From JBFWMG01 sp050251715 (GTDB taxonomy: Bacteria; Desulfobacterota; Desulfovibrionia; Desulfovibrionales; Desulfovibrionaceae): 64,000 nt of DNA. This document shows, piece by piece, positions 24,594-33,515 of this stretch (within the stretch, counting starts at the first letter, position 1; each line of letters opens with the position of its first letter). The notes under the pieces were generated by a model. The model did not search any database. It was given only the letters and a program-made list of their open reading frames with translations, and was not told where the DNA came from. Position numbers and translations under genes: made by a program. The stretch spans positions 202,566 to 266,565 of the forward strand of contig JBFWMG010000002.1 of the NCBI GenBank assembly GCA_050251715.1, in the 5' to 3' direction.

Positions 24594-26531
24594 ATGGCCG
24601 ATAACCAGTCGATTATGCAATTGCTGGAGAGCGACGATCCGGATCAGATCCGCGAAGGCGCGTACGAAGCGGGCGGACTGGGCCTTGAAGATGCCGTCCC
24701 GGCTCTCGTGCGCCATATCCATAGCCGCAATCTGGGCGTACAGGAAGCCGCCGACCGTGCCCTCCGACAGATCGGCGGGAGCAGCGTCGTACAGGCGATC
24801 ATGCCGCTGTTGCGTGATGACGACGCCCCGGTACGCAATATTTCCATGGATATTCTGCGCGAGGTGGGCAGGCACGATTTTCAGTCGCTCATATCGCTCT
24901 TGCGGGACGCTGATCCGGACATCCGCATTTTCGTGTCCGACATCCTTGGTTCCACGGGCAACGTCCTGGCCGTGCAACCTCTGTGCGAGGCGCTGTTGCG
25001 CGATCCGGAAGTCAATGTCCGCTACCAGGCCGCCGTCAGCCTGGGCAACCTCGCCTTTGCCGAGGCCGCGGCATGCCTCAACAAGGCCATGGCGGACGAG
25101 GAATGGGTGCAGTTCGCGGTCATCGAGGCGCTGACCAAGATCCGCGACGAGTCGTCGGTGAACGCCTTGGCCAAGGCGCTGGAGTCCAGTTCCGACCTGG
25201 TGGCCTCCATGATCGTGGAGGCGCTGGGCGAAATGGGCAACATCAAGGCGGTGGCCGTGTTGCTCAAGCACATGGAGCGTTCGCCCACGCCGCTGCGCAA
25301 CATCATCGTCAAGGCCATCGTGCGCATCATGGGCAGCAAGTCCCTGACGCTGTTGTCCGCCAAGGACAGGGAAAAGTTCCACGCGTACATGCTGGCCGCC
25401 CTGAACGACGAGGACGACGATATCCAGGATGCCGCCATCCAGGGATTGGCCCACGTGGGCGGCGACGACGCCACCACCGCCATCCTGCGCATCGCCGCGG
25501 GCATGGATCCCGAGCGCGATGCCGAGCGGCAGGACGCCGCCATCAAGTCCCTGGCCTCCATCGGCCTCAACGCGGCCATGGAATATGCCGTGCGCAACCA
25601 TGTGACCAGAGGCATGCAGTATCTCATGGCGCTTACCGCCGTGCATACGCTGGCGCGCGTACGCACCGCCGAGTGCGCGGCGTTGCTCATGGATGTGTTC
25701 TGGCACAAGGAGCGGGACATGCAGCGCGAATTGGTCACCGCGTTGCTTCAGGTGGCGGACGAGAGCGCCAAGGACTTTTTTCTGAATATCCTGGACCGGC
25801 ATCAGGACGGCACCATCATCAAGGGTGCTCTCAACTATCTGGGCGGGATTTCGTGCTCGGAAGAGGACGGTGGCAAGCTGTTCCTGTTGCTCGAACACCC
25901 CTTCGACGATGTGAAGGAGGCGGCGCTCGAGGCCTGCATCACCATTGGGGGCGACGCCATGGTGGGGCGGTTCAAGGACATGCTCACCAGCATTGATCCG
26001 GTGCAGCGCATGATGGCGGTCTATGCCATCGGCAAACTTGGTGTGCGCGAGCATCTGGAAGAGTTGACCCAGGCCTTGGAGGACGAGATACCGGATATCC
26101 GCAAGGTGGCGCTGGAGGCGCTGGCGGATATCGTGGATGGCGAGGGGCTCGAACTCATCCTGCCCCGCCTCAATGACGAGAACCGTGACGTGCGGCTTAC
26201 CGTGGTGGAACTGTTGGGACAATGCGACAGCCCGACGGTGGTGCCGCATCTGTTGCAGATGCTTGACGATGACGACGATTGGGTGCGGGTGCGCGGCATC
26301 GAGGCCTTGGGTACGCGGGGCGCGCACGAGGCCATTGAAAAGCTTGTGGGATTCTTGTCGGGCGCCAGCAAGCTGGTTGCGCTCAAGGCTGTGGAGGCGC
26401 TCGGCCGCATTGGCGGGCAGGCCGCCTTCCATGCCCTGCTCGACATCGCCGGAACCGAGGATGACGAACTGCAGGCCGCGGCAGTGGACGCCCTTGCCAA
26501 CATCCAGGAAGAACAAGGAGTGGAAGGGTAG
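24594..26531 (+). CDS. HEAT-repeat scaffold protein in the chemosensory operon
   Basis: 645 residues composed almost entirely of HEAT repeats of about 30 residues, for example DVKEAALEACITIGGDAMVG, DIRKVALEALADIVDGEGLE and ALKAVEALGRIGGQAAFHA. No signal peptide or membrane segment, so a cytoplasmic protein-interaction scaffold is expected. It lies between cheB and cheR, and its stop abuts the cheR start. I recall similar proteins (sometimes labelled PBS lyase HEAT) at this place in Desulfovibrio operons; the partner is not known from sequence. Confidence 0.85.
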   Translation: MADNQSIMQLLESDDPDQIREGAYEAGGLGLEDAVPALVRHIHSRNLGVQEAADRALRQIGGSSVVQAIMPLLRDDDAPVRNISMDILREVGRHDFQSLISLLRDADPDIRIFVSDILGSTGNVLAVQPLCEALLRDPEVNVRYQAAVSLGNLAFAEAAACLNKAMADEEWVQFAVIEALTKIRDESSVNALAKALESSSDLVASMIVEALGEMGNIKAVAVLLKHMERSPTPLRNIIVKAIVRIMGSKSLTLLSAKDREKFHAYMLAALNDEDDDIQDAAIQGLAHVGGDDATTAILRIAAGMDPERDAERQDAAIKSLASIGLNAAMEYAVRNHVTRGMQYLMALTAVHTLARVRTAECAALLMDVFWHKERDMQRELVTALLQVADESAKDFFLNILDRHQDGTIIKGALNYLGGISCSEEDGGKLFLLLEHPFDDVKEAALEACITIGGDAMVGRFKDMLTSIDPVQRMMAVYAIGKLGVREHLEELTQALEDEIPDIRKVALEALADIVDGEGLELILPRLNDENRDVRLTVVELLGQCDSPTVVPHLLQMLDDDDDWVRVRGIEALGTRGAHEAIEKLVGFLSGASKLVALKAVEALGRIGGQAAFHALLDIAGTEDDELQAAAVDALANIQEEQGVEG

Positions 26532-27410
26532 ATGTCTTCTTTGTTTGCCAAAACGGTCACCCTGCGGCAGAACTTCAAGATTGAAGATGAGGAGTTCAAG
26601 CAGCTGCGTGATTTTATTTATGAGCAAAGCGGCATATATATTGCCGACAACCGCAAGTATTTGCTCGAAAACAGGCTGGCCAACCGCATCAAGGAACTCA
26701 ATCTCAAGAGCTTTGGTGAATATTACAACTATTTGCGCTATGATGTGGGACGGCGGCAGGAGCTGAACCGTTTGTTCGAGGTGGTGACCACGAACGAAAC
26801 CAGTTTCTTCCGCAATCCGCCGCAGCTCAAGGTGTTCCAGGAGAACGTGCTCAAGGAGGCGCTGGATAAGCAGCGCGCCAGGGGTATGAAATCCCTGCGT
26901 ATATGGTCGGCAGGTTGTTCCACGGGCGAAGAGCCGTACACCATTTCCATCATCCTGCATGAGGTGCTGAAGACGGATTTGTCGACCTGGAACATCAAGA
27001 TAACGGCCAACGACCTGTCCGAGGCGGTGCTTTTGAGCGCGCGCAAGGGCGCGTACAGCGAATACTCGTTGCGCACCACGCCCAAGGACATTGTGCAGCG
27101 CTACTTCGACCAGGAGGGTGACACCTTCAAGGTGAAGCCGGAAGTGAAGCGGCTGGTGTCGTTCGGACAGATCAACCTGAATGACCGGGCGCAGCTCAAG
27201 CGGGTGGAACGGTCGCAGATCGTGTTTTGCCGCAACGTCATTATCTATTTTGACGACGAGATGAAAAAGCGTGTTATCGGCGCATTTTACGATAATCTGC
27301 TGCCAGGCGGGGCAATGCTCATCGGGCATTCGGAGTCGTTGCACAATATCACGCGCGTGTTCAAGCCGGTGCACCACCCCGGGGCCATTGTCTACAAGAA
27401 GGAGGAGTAG
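26532..27410 (+). CDS. cheR: Chemotaxis protein methyltransferase CheR
   Basis: 292 residues. An N-terminal helical domain (FKQLRDFIYEQSGIYIADNR) is followed by the SAM-binding methyltransferase domain with TTNETSFFRN, the glycine motif WSAGCSTGEEPYT, ANDLSEAVLLSARKG, and FCRNVIIYFD. It methylates receptor glutamates using S-adenosylmethionine, opposing CheB. Length and motif order are standard. It starts directly at the HEAT gene stop, so translation is likely coupled. Confidence 0.95.
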   Translation: MSSLFAKTVTLRQNFKIEDEEFKQLRDFIYEQSGIYIADNRKYLLENRLANRIKELNLKSFGEYYNYLRYDVGRRQELNRLFEVVTTNETSFFRNPPQLKVFQENVLKEALDKQRARGMKSLRIWSAGCSTGEEPYTISIILHEVLKTDLSTWNIKITANDLSEAVLLSARKGAYSEYSLRTTPKDIVQRYFDQEGDTFKVKPEVKRLVSFGQINLNDRAQLKRVERSQIVFCRNVIIYFDDEMKKRVIGAFYDNLLPGGAMLIGHSESLHNITRVFKPVHHPGAIVYKKEE

Positions 27411-27491
27411 GCGGTTGCGTGCGCCTATCACTCTGGACATGGCCCCTGCGCGTCGTGGCGGGGCGGCGGGTGCGCAGTGGCCGGAGGGCGA

Positions 27492-28265
27492 ATGAGCGCC
27501 CGTGTCCTGGCCATCGCCAACCAGAAGGGCGGCGTGGGCAAGACCACGACCACGCTCAGTTTGAGCGCGGCGCTGGCCTTGCAGCACAAACGGGTGCTGG
27601 TGATGGATCTGGATCCGCATGCCTGCGCCTCTGTGCATATGCGTTATTACCCCGAGGCGCTGTCCCACTCGGCCTATGACATCTTCCAGACCGGGGAGGA
27701 CGACTGGGCAGCCATGTGGGAGGCCATCCGGTACACGCGCGAGGACATGCTCTTTGATTTTGTGCCCAGTTCCATCCGCCTGTCGGAACTGGAGGTGGAT
27801 TTACGGGAAAGAGGCAACAAGGGCGTCATCCTGAAGCGGTCGCTGGAGTTGGTGGCGGATGGGTATGACTTCATTGTGCTGGACTGTCCGCCGCATATCG
27901 GGGTGCTGCTGGTGAATGCGCTTGTGGCCTCGGATTTGCTGATTATCCCGATCCAGACGGATTTTTTGGCGTTGCACGGGCTCCGTTTGTTGTTTGACTC
28001 GGTGCGCATGATAAACAGGGTGGTGCCGCGTCCCATCAGCTACCGGGCGCTGGCCACGATGTACGACCGCAGGGCGAGCGCATGCAGGCGCGTGCTTGAG
28101 CTTTTGCAGCAGAAACTCGGCGACAAGATGTTTGAGGCCGTCATTGACATGGATACCAAGTTTCGCGAAGCGAGCGCCCAGGGCAAGGTCATTTACGACA
28201 TTGCGCCGGACTGCCGGGGGGCGCGTGAATATGCGGAACTGGCCAACGAAATACTGACATTATGA
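27492..28265 (+). CDS. ParA/Soj-family ATPase in the chemosensory operon
   Basis: 257 residues with the deviant Walker A QKGGVGKTTT (residues 11-20), switch motif LDCPPHIGVLLVNALVASD, and DLDPHACAS. These are P-loop ATPases that position cargo by dynamic gradients on the nucleoid or at poles. ATG 27492 was chosen because GGAGGG precedes it by 3 nt. In this operon it probably positions the chemosensory array or its receptors (as ParC/PpfA-type proteins do elsewhere), not plasmids or chromosomes, since no ParB neighbour is present. Overlaps cheW by 4 nt. Confidence 0.85.
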   Translation: MSARVLAIANQKGGVGKTTTTLSLSAALALQHKRVLVMDLDPHACASVHMRYYPEALSHSAYDIFQTGEDDWAAMWEAIRYTREDMLFDFVPSSIRLSELEVDLRERGNKGVILKRSLELVADGYDFIVLDCPPHIGVLLVNALVASDLLIIPIQTDFLALHGLRLLFDSVRMINRVVPRPISYRALATMYDRRASACRRVLELLQQKLGDKMFEAVIDMDTKFREASAQGKVIYDIAPDCRGAREYAELANEILTL

Positions 28266-28924
28266 AAACGCTAGAAGAATATTTCCAGGAGCGGGAATTC
28301 GCGCCCGATGGCTCTGCCGGTGAGGAACTTTCCGCTGCGGAAAAGGCCTTTTTGCAAAAGTACCTGGGCGTTGAAGGCAAGGATGCCTTGCGCGGCACGG
28401 GCATTGACGTGCCCGACGAGGCGCTGGAGGAAGAGGGCATTGCCGCTGCCGTGGCCAAGGAGCCCAGCCTTGAGGAACAACTCAAGGTGCAGCCGGAGTT
28501 GCAGCTGGTGAGCTTTTTCGTGCAGGGGCAAGAATTTACGATTCCCATCAACGTGGTGCAGGAAGTCATCCGGTTCCAGCAGCCCACACGTTTGCCGCTG
28601 GCTCCGGCGTTCATTCCGGGCGTCATCAACCTGCGCGGACGGGTCACGCCGTTGGTCAGCCTGCGGTATTTTCTGCATGGTAAAAGCGGCGAGGCCGCCC
28701 GGGACGATTTTATCATCGTGTGCAGCCGCAAGGGGCTGCAAATGGGGCTGGTGATTTCCACCGTGCATACCATGTACCGGGTGCGCCAGGATATGATAGA
28801 CTGGGGTATCGAATCCACGTTGGGTGCGAATGCAGAACTCGTGTCCGGCCTGTTGCAGTCGGATGACCGCTTGGTAGGGATTCTTTCCGTGGACAGGATA
28901 GTGGACACCATTCTGAAACTATGA
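28262..28924 (+). CDS. cheW: CheW-like coupling protein with N-terminal extension
   Basis: 220 residues; typical CheW is about 150-160. The C-terminal 150 residues form the CheW domain (LVSFFVQGQEFTIPINVVQE, GVINLRGRVTPLVSLRYFL, VGILSVDRIVD). The extra 70 N-terminal residues are acidic and helical (EELSAAEKAFLQKYLGVEGK) and could bind the neighbouring ParA-like ATPase, as extensions of some CheW and receptor proteins do. It couples receptors to the kinase CheA. Confidence 0.9.
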   Translation: MKTLEEYFQEREFAPDGSAGEELSAAEKAFLQKYLGVEGKDALRGTGIDVPDEALEEEGIAAAVAKEPSLEEQLKVQPELQLVSFFVQGQEFTIPINVVQEVIRFQQPTRLPLAPAFIPGVINLRGRVTPLVSLRYFLHGKSGEAARDDFIIVCSRKGLQMGLVISTVHTMYRVRQDMIDWGIESTLGANAELVSGLLQSDDRLVGILSVDRIVDTILKL

Positions 28925-28933
28925 GGTATGGCC

Positions 28934-29302
28934 ATGGCTAAACATATTCTGATAGTGGACGATTCAAAGACCGTGCGCAATCTGGTCGCCTTCATCATGA
29001 AGAAGGAAGGCTTCAGGGTTACCGCTGCCGAGGATGGCATCGACGGTCTTGAAAAGTTGTATTCCGCAGACAAGGTGGACCTCATCATCAGCGACGTGAA
29101 CATGCCGCGCATGGACGGTTTCACCTTCATCAAGACTGTGCGTGAGCAGGAAGCGTACAGGGATATCCCGATCATTGTCCTGTCCACCGAGGGCCAGGAG
29201 AAGGATATCCAGACAGGTCTGGGGCTGGGGGCGAACCAATATCTGGTCAAGCCCGCACAGCCTGAAAAAATGGTTAAGAACGTCAAGATGTTGCTTGGTT
29301 AG
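28934..29302 (+). CDS. cheY: Single-domain response regulator CheY
   Basis: 122 residues, one receiver domain: acidic pair D9/D10 (LIVDDSKTVR), phosphoacceptor D54 (IISDVNMPRMDG), S84 (IVLSTEG) and K106 (YLVKPAQP). ATG 28934 was chosen because GAGG is 7 nt upstream; an ATG at 28928 is too close to that site. It is phosphorylated by CheA and should act on the flagellar motor or another output. Confidence 0.93.
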   Translation: MAKHILIVDDSKTVRNLVAFIMKKEGFRVTAAEDGIDGLEKLYSADKVDLIISDVNMPRMDGFTFIKTVREQEAYRDIPIIVLSTEGQEKDIQTGLGLGANQYLVKPAQPEKMVKNVKMLLG

Positions 29303-29407
29303 GATGGGTTGTGACGCTATCCCGAAGGCATGGCGCCCCCCAATAGGTGTGGGTTGTTGTGGTTCCAACGCTGTACGTGGGCTCCATTTTGAGATAAGGA
29401 TCGACGC
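29303..29407 (+). other. Short spacer between cheY and cheA
   Basis: 105 bp, the longest gap inside the chemosensory operon. It shows no clear terminator or hairpin; a weak ribosome site (TAAGGATCG) precedes cheA. It may hold a secondary promoter, but no hexamers stand out. Confidence 0.3.
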
Positions 29408-32257
29408 ATGAGCCAGGATTTCATGGATCCGGAAATATTTGCGGATTTCATTGTCGAGGCGAAAGAGCACCTCGAAACCATTGAGCCGAACCTGTTGGAG
29501 CTGGAAAAGAGCCCCGACAACCTCGGTTTGCTCAATGACATATTCAGGCCCATGCATTCGCTCAAGGGCGCGTCCGGTTTTCTCGGCCTCAACACCATCA
29601 ATAAACTCGCCCACCGTTCCGAAAACATTTTGGATGAGTTGCGCAAGGGAGAACTGGCGGTCTCGGCAGAGATCATGGACGTCATCCTGTCGTCCACAGA
29701 CCTCTTGAGCAAGATGATCGACAATCTGGAGGCCACTGGTACGGAAGGCGATGTCGACATTGCCGCCATTGTCCAGACCATTGACGCCCTGTTGGCCGGG
29801 GAGGCCGCTCCGGCCCCCGCCCCGCTCGAACCCGAACCCGAACCCGAACCGGAGCCCGCCGCCGAAACGGTTCCGGCGCCGGAGAAAGCCGCCGCGCCCG
29901 CTGTTTCCGGCAGCGCGGATGCGAACAACGGGAGCGCGCCCGTCGAGTTGGAGCCATATGCCCTGACCGTGATAGGCGAGGGACACCTCAACGATTTCAT
30001 GGAAGAGGCCGCCGAGATCATCGCCAGCCTGAACAAGGGACTGCTCGAACTGGAGCATGAGCCCAGCCAGGGCGGCGAGCTGGTCAACGACCTGTTCCGC
30101 TACTTCCACAACCTCAAGGGCAACAGCGGCATCATCGGCTTCAACGAGCTGAACAATGTGACCCATGAGGCCGAAACCCTGCTCAACATGGTGCGCAAGG
30201 GCGAGATGGCGTCCTCGCGTCCGCTCATCGACCTGCTTTTGTCCACCGTGGACTTTATTGAAGCGTTGACGGGCAATGTGGACGCGGAGTCGGGCAAGGT
30301 CACCCCGCTTGATCCGTCGCATCTTTTGGCGCGCCTGCAAAAGGCCATTGCCGACGGCGTGGTGGAAGCCGTCGAGGAAGCCGAGGCCGCCCCGGCGGAG
30401 GCCGCGCCAGAGGCTACCGCCTCCCCGGCTTCCGAGGGGGGCGATGACGAAGACATCGCCATCTTCCGCAGCACGGTGGATCAGCAGCGCCGCAATATCG
30501 ACCTGGCCATGGAGGGACTCAAAAAGAATCCCGACGACAAGGATTCCGTGGATGGCCTGTACCGCTCGTTGGTGTCGGTGCAGAACGCCTCGGGCTTCAT
30601 GGGGCTTGACGACCTCAAGGTGTATGCCGAGCGTACCGCTGGATTGGTGAATCAGGCGCGCAACGCCGGGTTGGGTTTTGAACCCTTCTTGGACATCCTG
30701 TCCCAGGAATGCGCCATTCTGGATGACATGGTCACGGCCGCCGTGGAAAAGTTGGTTGGCGGTTCGGCTGAAGATGCCCCTGCTTCACCCGTGTCCAAGC
30801 CGGAGCCTCCCGCGCCGCCCGCGCCCAAGCCCGCGCCACCCGTGCCGCCCGCGCCCAAGCCCGCGCCACCCGTGCCGCCCGCGCCCAAGCCCGCGCCACC
30901 CGTGCCGCCCGCGCCCACGCCTGCGTCGCCCGCGCCCAAGCCCGCGCCGCCCGCGCCAAAGCCTGCGCCGCCCGCGCCCAAGCCCGCGCCGCCCGCGCCC
31001 AAGCCCGCGCCGCCGCAGGCCGCGCCGGCAGCCCAGGCCGATGCCCAGAAGCCCAAGGTTTCCTCCACCATCCGCGTGGACCACGAGAAGCTTGACCATC
31101 TCATGAATTTGATTGGCGAGCTGATTATCAACCGCAATCGGTTTTCCATGCTTGCCCGCCAGCTTGAGGAAGGCGTGCCGGAAAACGTGCCGCAGATCGC
31201 GCAGGATCTGGTGGAGACGACCGACGCCATGGCGCGCATCTCCGACGATCTGCAAGACACGATCATGAATGTGCGCATGGTGCCCGTCTCCACGGTGTTC
31301 TCGCGTTTTCCCCGTCTTGTGCGCGACTTGAGCCGCAAGAGCGGCAAGAACGTGGAACTGATTACCGAAGGCGAGGAGACCGAGTTGGACAAGAGCGTGG
31401 TCGAGGTTATCGGCGACCCGCTGGTGCACCTTATCCGCAACTCCGTTGACCATGGCGTGGAGTCCGCCGACGTGCGCGCGGCCGCAGGCAAGAGCGAGGT
31501 CGGCAAGGTATGGCTGCGCGCCTACCACAAGGGCAATTCCGTGGCCATCGAGATCGAGGACGATGGCAAGGGCATTGACCCGGACAAGATGCGTGAAGTG
31601 GCCATCCGCAAGGGGGTCATCACGCCGGAAGAGGCCAAGGCGCTGGACGACCGCGAGGCGCGCGAGCTTATTTTCGCGCCCGGCTTCTCGTCGGCGGAGG
31701 TCATTACCGACATCTCCGGGCGCGGCGTGGGCATGGACGTGGTGCGCACCAATATCAAGAACCTCAAGGGAACGGTGGCCATTGCCTCCGAAGTGGGCAA
31801 GGGCACGACCTTCACCTTGTCGCTGCCGCTGACCCTGGCGATCATCGACGCGCTCATGGTCACCGTGTCCGGCCAGACCTACGCCATTCCGCTGGATGCG
31901 GTCAGCGAAACCACCAAGATCGAGGCGAGCCGCCTGACCGACGTGAACAACCGCAAGGCCGTGACCCTGCGCGGCGAAGTGCTTGGCCTGGTCAATTTGC
32001 ACGAGCTGCTTGGCCTGCCCGCATCCGGGCCATCGGCGGATATCCTCTCCGTGGTGGTCATCCACGACAGCAACCGCCGTCTGGGCGTGGTGGTGGACAA
32101 GCTCCAGGAACGCCAGGAGATCGTCATCAAGCCTCTCGGTTCCTATCTGGGGGATGTGAAGGGCATTTCCGGCGCGACCATCATGGGCGACGGCTCGGTC
32201 ATCCTCATCCTCGACCCGCATGAAATCTACCTGATGGCGACTTCCAAGGCGCTGTAG
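29408..32257 (+). CDS. cheA: Chemotaxis histidine kinase CheA with three Hpt-type domains
   Basis: 949 residues, longer than the usual 650-700. Hpt1 has phosphorylatable H50 (MHSLKGASG) and Hpt2 has H234 (FHNLKGNSG). A third Hpt-like bundle (about 345-450) has V389 where His is expected (LVSVQNASGFMG). A Pro/Ala/Lys-rich linker of repeated PAPKPAPPVPP units (about 464-540) follows, then the dimerisation helices (LDHLMNLIGELIINRN), ATP-binding boxes (HLIRNSVDHGVE, DDGKGIDPD, ISGRGVGMDVV) and a C-terminal CheW-like domain (SGQTYAIPLDAVSETTKIE). It phosphorylates CheY and CheB. Last gene of the operon, followed by a strong terminator. Confidence 0.95.
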   Translation: MSQDFMDPEIFADFIVEAKEHLETIEPNLLELEKSPDNLGLLNDIFRPMHSLKGASGFLGLNTINKLAHRSENILDELRKGELAVSAEIMDVILSSTDLLSKMIDNLEATGTEGDVDIAAIVQTIDALLAGEAAPAPAPLEPEPEPEPEPAAETVPAPEKAAAPAVSGSADANNGSAPVELEPYALTVIGEGHLNDFMEEAAEIIASLNKGLLELEHEPSQGGELVNDLFRYFHNLKGNSGIIGFNELNNVTHEAETLLNMVRKGEMASSRPLIDLLLSTVDFIEALTGNVDAESGKVTPLDPSHLLARLQKAIADGVVEAVEEAEAAPAEAAPEATASPASEGGDDEDIAIFRSTVDQQRRNIDLAMEGLKKNPDDKDSVDGLYRSLVSVQNASGFMGLDDLKVYAERTAGLVNQARNAGLGFEPFLDILSQECAILDDMVTAAVEKLVGGSAEDAPASPVSKPEPPAPPAPKPAPPVPPAPKPAPPVPPAPKPAPPVPPAPTPASPAPKPAPPAPKPAPPAPKPAPPAPKPAPPQAAPAAQADAQKPKVSSTIRVDHEKLDHLMNLIGELIINRNRFSMLARQLEEGVPENVPQIAQDLVETTDAMARISDDLQDTIMNVRMVPVSTVFSRFPRLVRDLSRKSGKNVELITEGEETELDKSVVEVIGDPLVHLIRNSVDHGVESADVRAAAGKSEVGKVWLRAYHKGNSVAIEIEDDGKGIDPDKMREVAIRKGVITPEEAKALDDREARELIFAPGFSSAEVITDISGRGVGMDVVRTNIKNLKGTVAIASEVGKGTTFTLSLPLTLAIIDALMVTVSGQTYAIPLDAVSETTKIEASRLTDVNNRKAVTLRGEVLGLVNLHELLGLPASGPSADILSVVVIHDSNRRLGVVVDKLQERQEIVIKPLGSYLGDVKGISGATIMGDGSVILILDPHEIYLMATSKAL

Positions 32258-32275
32258 CAGGGGTGACGTTCAACA

Positions 32276-32312
32276 AAAAAAGCCGGGCGCGCATGGCGGG
32301 CCCGGCTTTTTT
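32276..32312. terminator. Bidirectional terminator between cheA and the membrane protein gene
   Basis: 13-bp stem AAAAAAGCCGGGC (32276-32288) with GCCCGGCTTTTTT (32300-32312) and an 11-nt loop. U-tracts are present in both directions, so it ends cheA from the left and the convergent leftward gene from the right. Confidence 0.9.
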
Positions 32313-32329
32313 GTTTGGCGGCATTCTTT

Positions 32330-33298
32330 TTAGATCAGCGTGTAGAGCAGGGCCGTGCCCTGGCAGGCAATGGCCACGAGCAGCAGGGCCGGGGCCAGCG
32401 CAATGGCGGCCTTGTGACGCAGCGGCGTATGGCTTTTGATGACCGCGCCCCACAGCAGGCAGGCCGCCAGGGTGGCCGCCACCGCCATGCCCCACAGCGC
32501 GTAGGCCGGGTTGGTCAGGGCCACTGCGCCCATGGACGGACGCAGCAGGGCGAAAAGCCAGCCTTGGGCAACCAGTTGCAGCAGGGTGGTGATGCACGCC
32601 CACTTGGCGCAGTAGTGCAGGCAAAAGGTGTAGTAATCGCGGCCAAAGTCCTCGCTGTTGCGGCGCAGCAAAAGATAGCCCAGGCCCAGGGCGGCCGCCG
32701 CGCCACAGGACAGAAGCACGGCCTGGGCCAGCAGCGGCCACAGGGGCGAGGCCAGGGGCGCGGCGTACACGGCGGCAAGCCGGGCCATGGCGCCGCCATC
32801 GGGCACGGGCATGTCGCCATAGACCAGCCGGGCCAGGCCCAGCAGGCCAAAGGCGGCGGCCAGGCTTGTCAGCCGTGCCGCGCCGCCGCACAGGCTGTGC
32901 AGGGAGCGGGCATTTTTCATGCGCGGCCACAGCGCCAGGTGGATGGCGGCCAGCGCCAGACCGCACACCAGGGCGGCGGCGGCGGGAAGCCAGAGGGCCG
33001 GAGCGCCGGTGAGCGCCTTGGGCAGGGTGCTGGGCATGAGGTGCAACAGCCCGGGCCGGGTGGCCCATACAAAGGCCGTGGCGCAGGCGGCCACAGTGGC
33101 AAGCGTTCCCCACAGCACACCCATGCGGGCGATCTGGCGGGCGAATTTATCGTAGAACACCTTGCGGCGGCTCAGGGCCAGCCGTTGGCTGATGGCCGCG
33201 ATGCCCACCGCGCCGGAAGCGGCCAGCAGCGCCATGGCCAGCAGCGCGGCGGGCAGATGGTTTCCGGCGAGCACCAGATGCTTGAGGGAAAAGGTCAT
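32330..33298 (-). CDS. Polytopic membrane protein, unknown function
   Basis: 322 residues with about eight to nine hydrophobic segments (for example HLPAALLAMALLAASGAVGI, ALWLPAAAALVCGLALAAIH, AALGLGYLLLRR). A conserved-looking loop LALSRRKVFYDKFARQIARM follows the first segment. I do not recognise the family. It is convergent with cheA and starts 217 bp from the divergent lipoprotein gene. A redox or transport role is possible given the host, but nothing in the sequence proves it. Confidence 0.7.
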   Translation of the reverse strand: MTFSLKHLVLAGNHLPAALLAMALLAASGAVGIAAISQRLALSRRKVFYDKFARQIARMGVLWGTLATVAACATAFVWATRPGLLHLMPSTLPKALTGAPALWLPAAAALVCGLALAAIHLALWPRMKNARSLHSLCGGAARLTSLAAAFGLLGLARLVYGDMPVPDGGAMARLAAVYAAPLASPLWPLLAQAVLLSCGAAAALGLGYLLLRRNSEDFGRDYYTFCLHYCAKWACITTLLQLVAQGWLFALLRPSMGAVALTNPAYALWGMAVAATLAACLLWGAVIKSHTPLRHKAAIALAPALLLVAIACQGTALLYTLI

Positions 33299-33515
33299 GG
33301 GGGTGGCTCCTGTGCGTTGGGTGTCCGGCAGGTGAGTCCTGGGCGGGCCGGACGCGCGCGTTATGCCTGATTTTTCACGCAGAGGCAAGGCGGGCGGGCC
33401 GGACGGCGTGGGCAGGGCGCAATCCAATCCACGCGTTCCTTGATAAAAAGGGTATTGTCGCCTATTGCTTATGGGGTGTGGCTGCAAACATCCAACTCCA
33501 GACCGGAGGGGTGCG

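Noticed and set aside
23481..27668. A 1,395-codon leftward open frame covering the cheB to parA-like region
   Set aside because: It is antisense to cheB, the HEAT gene, cheR and the ParA-like gene, all with diagnostic motifs. The antisense peptide is rich in His, Gly, Leu and Val with no domain, as expected from GC-rich codon bias.
30780..31020. The repetitive stretch in cheA as an inserted DNA repeat or mobile element
   Set aside because: It is in frame and encodes a Pro/Ala/Lys linker between domains, a usual place for such linkers in CheA.
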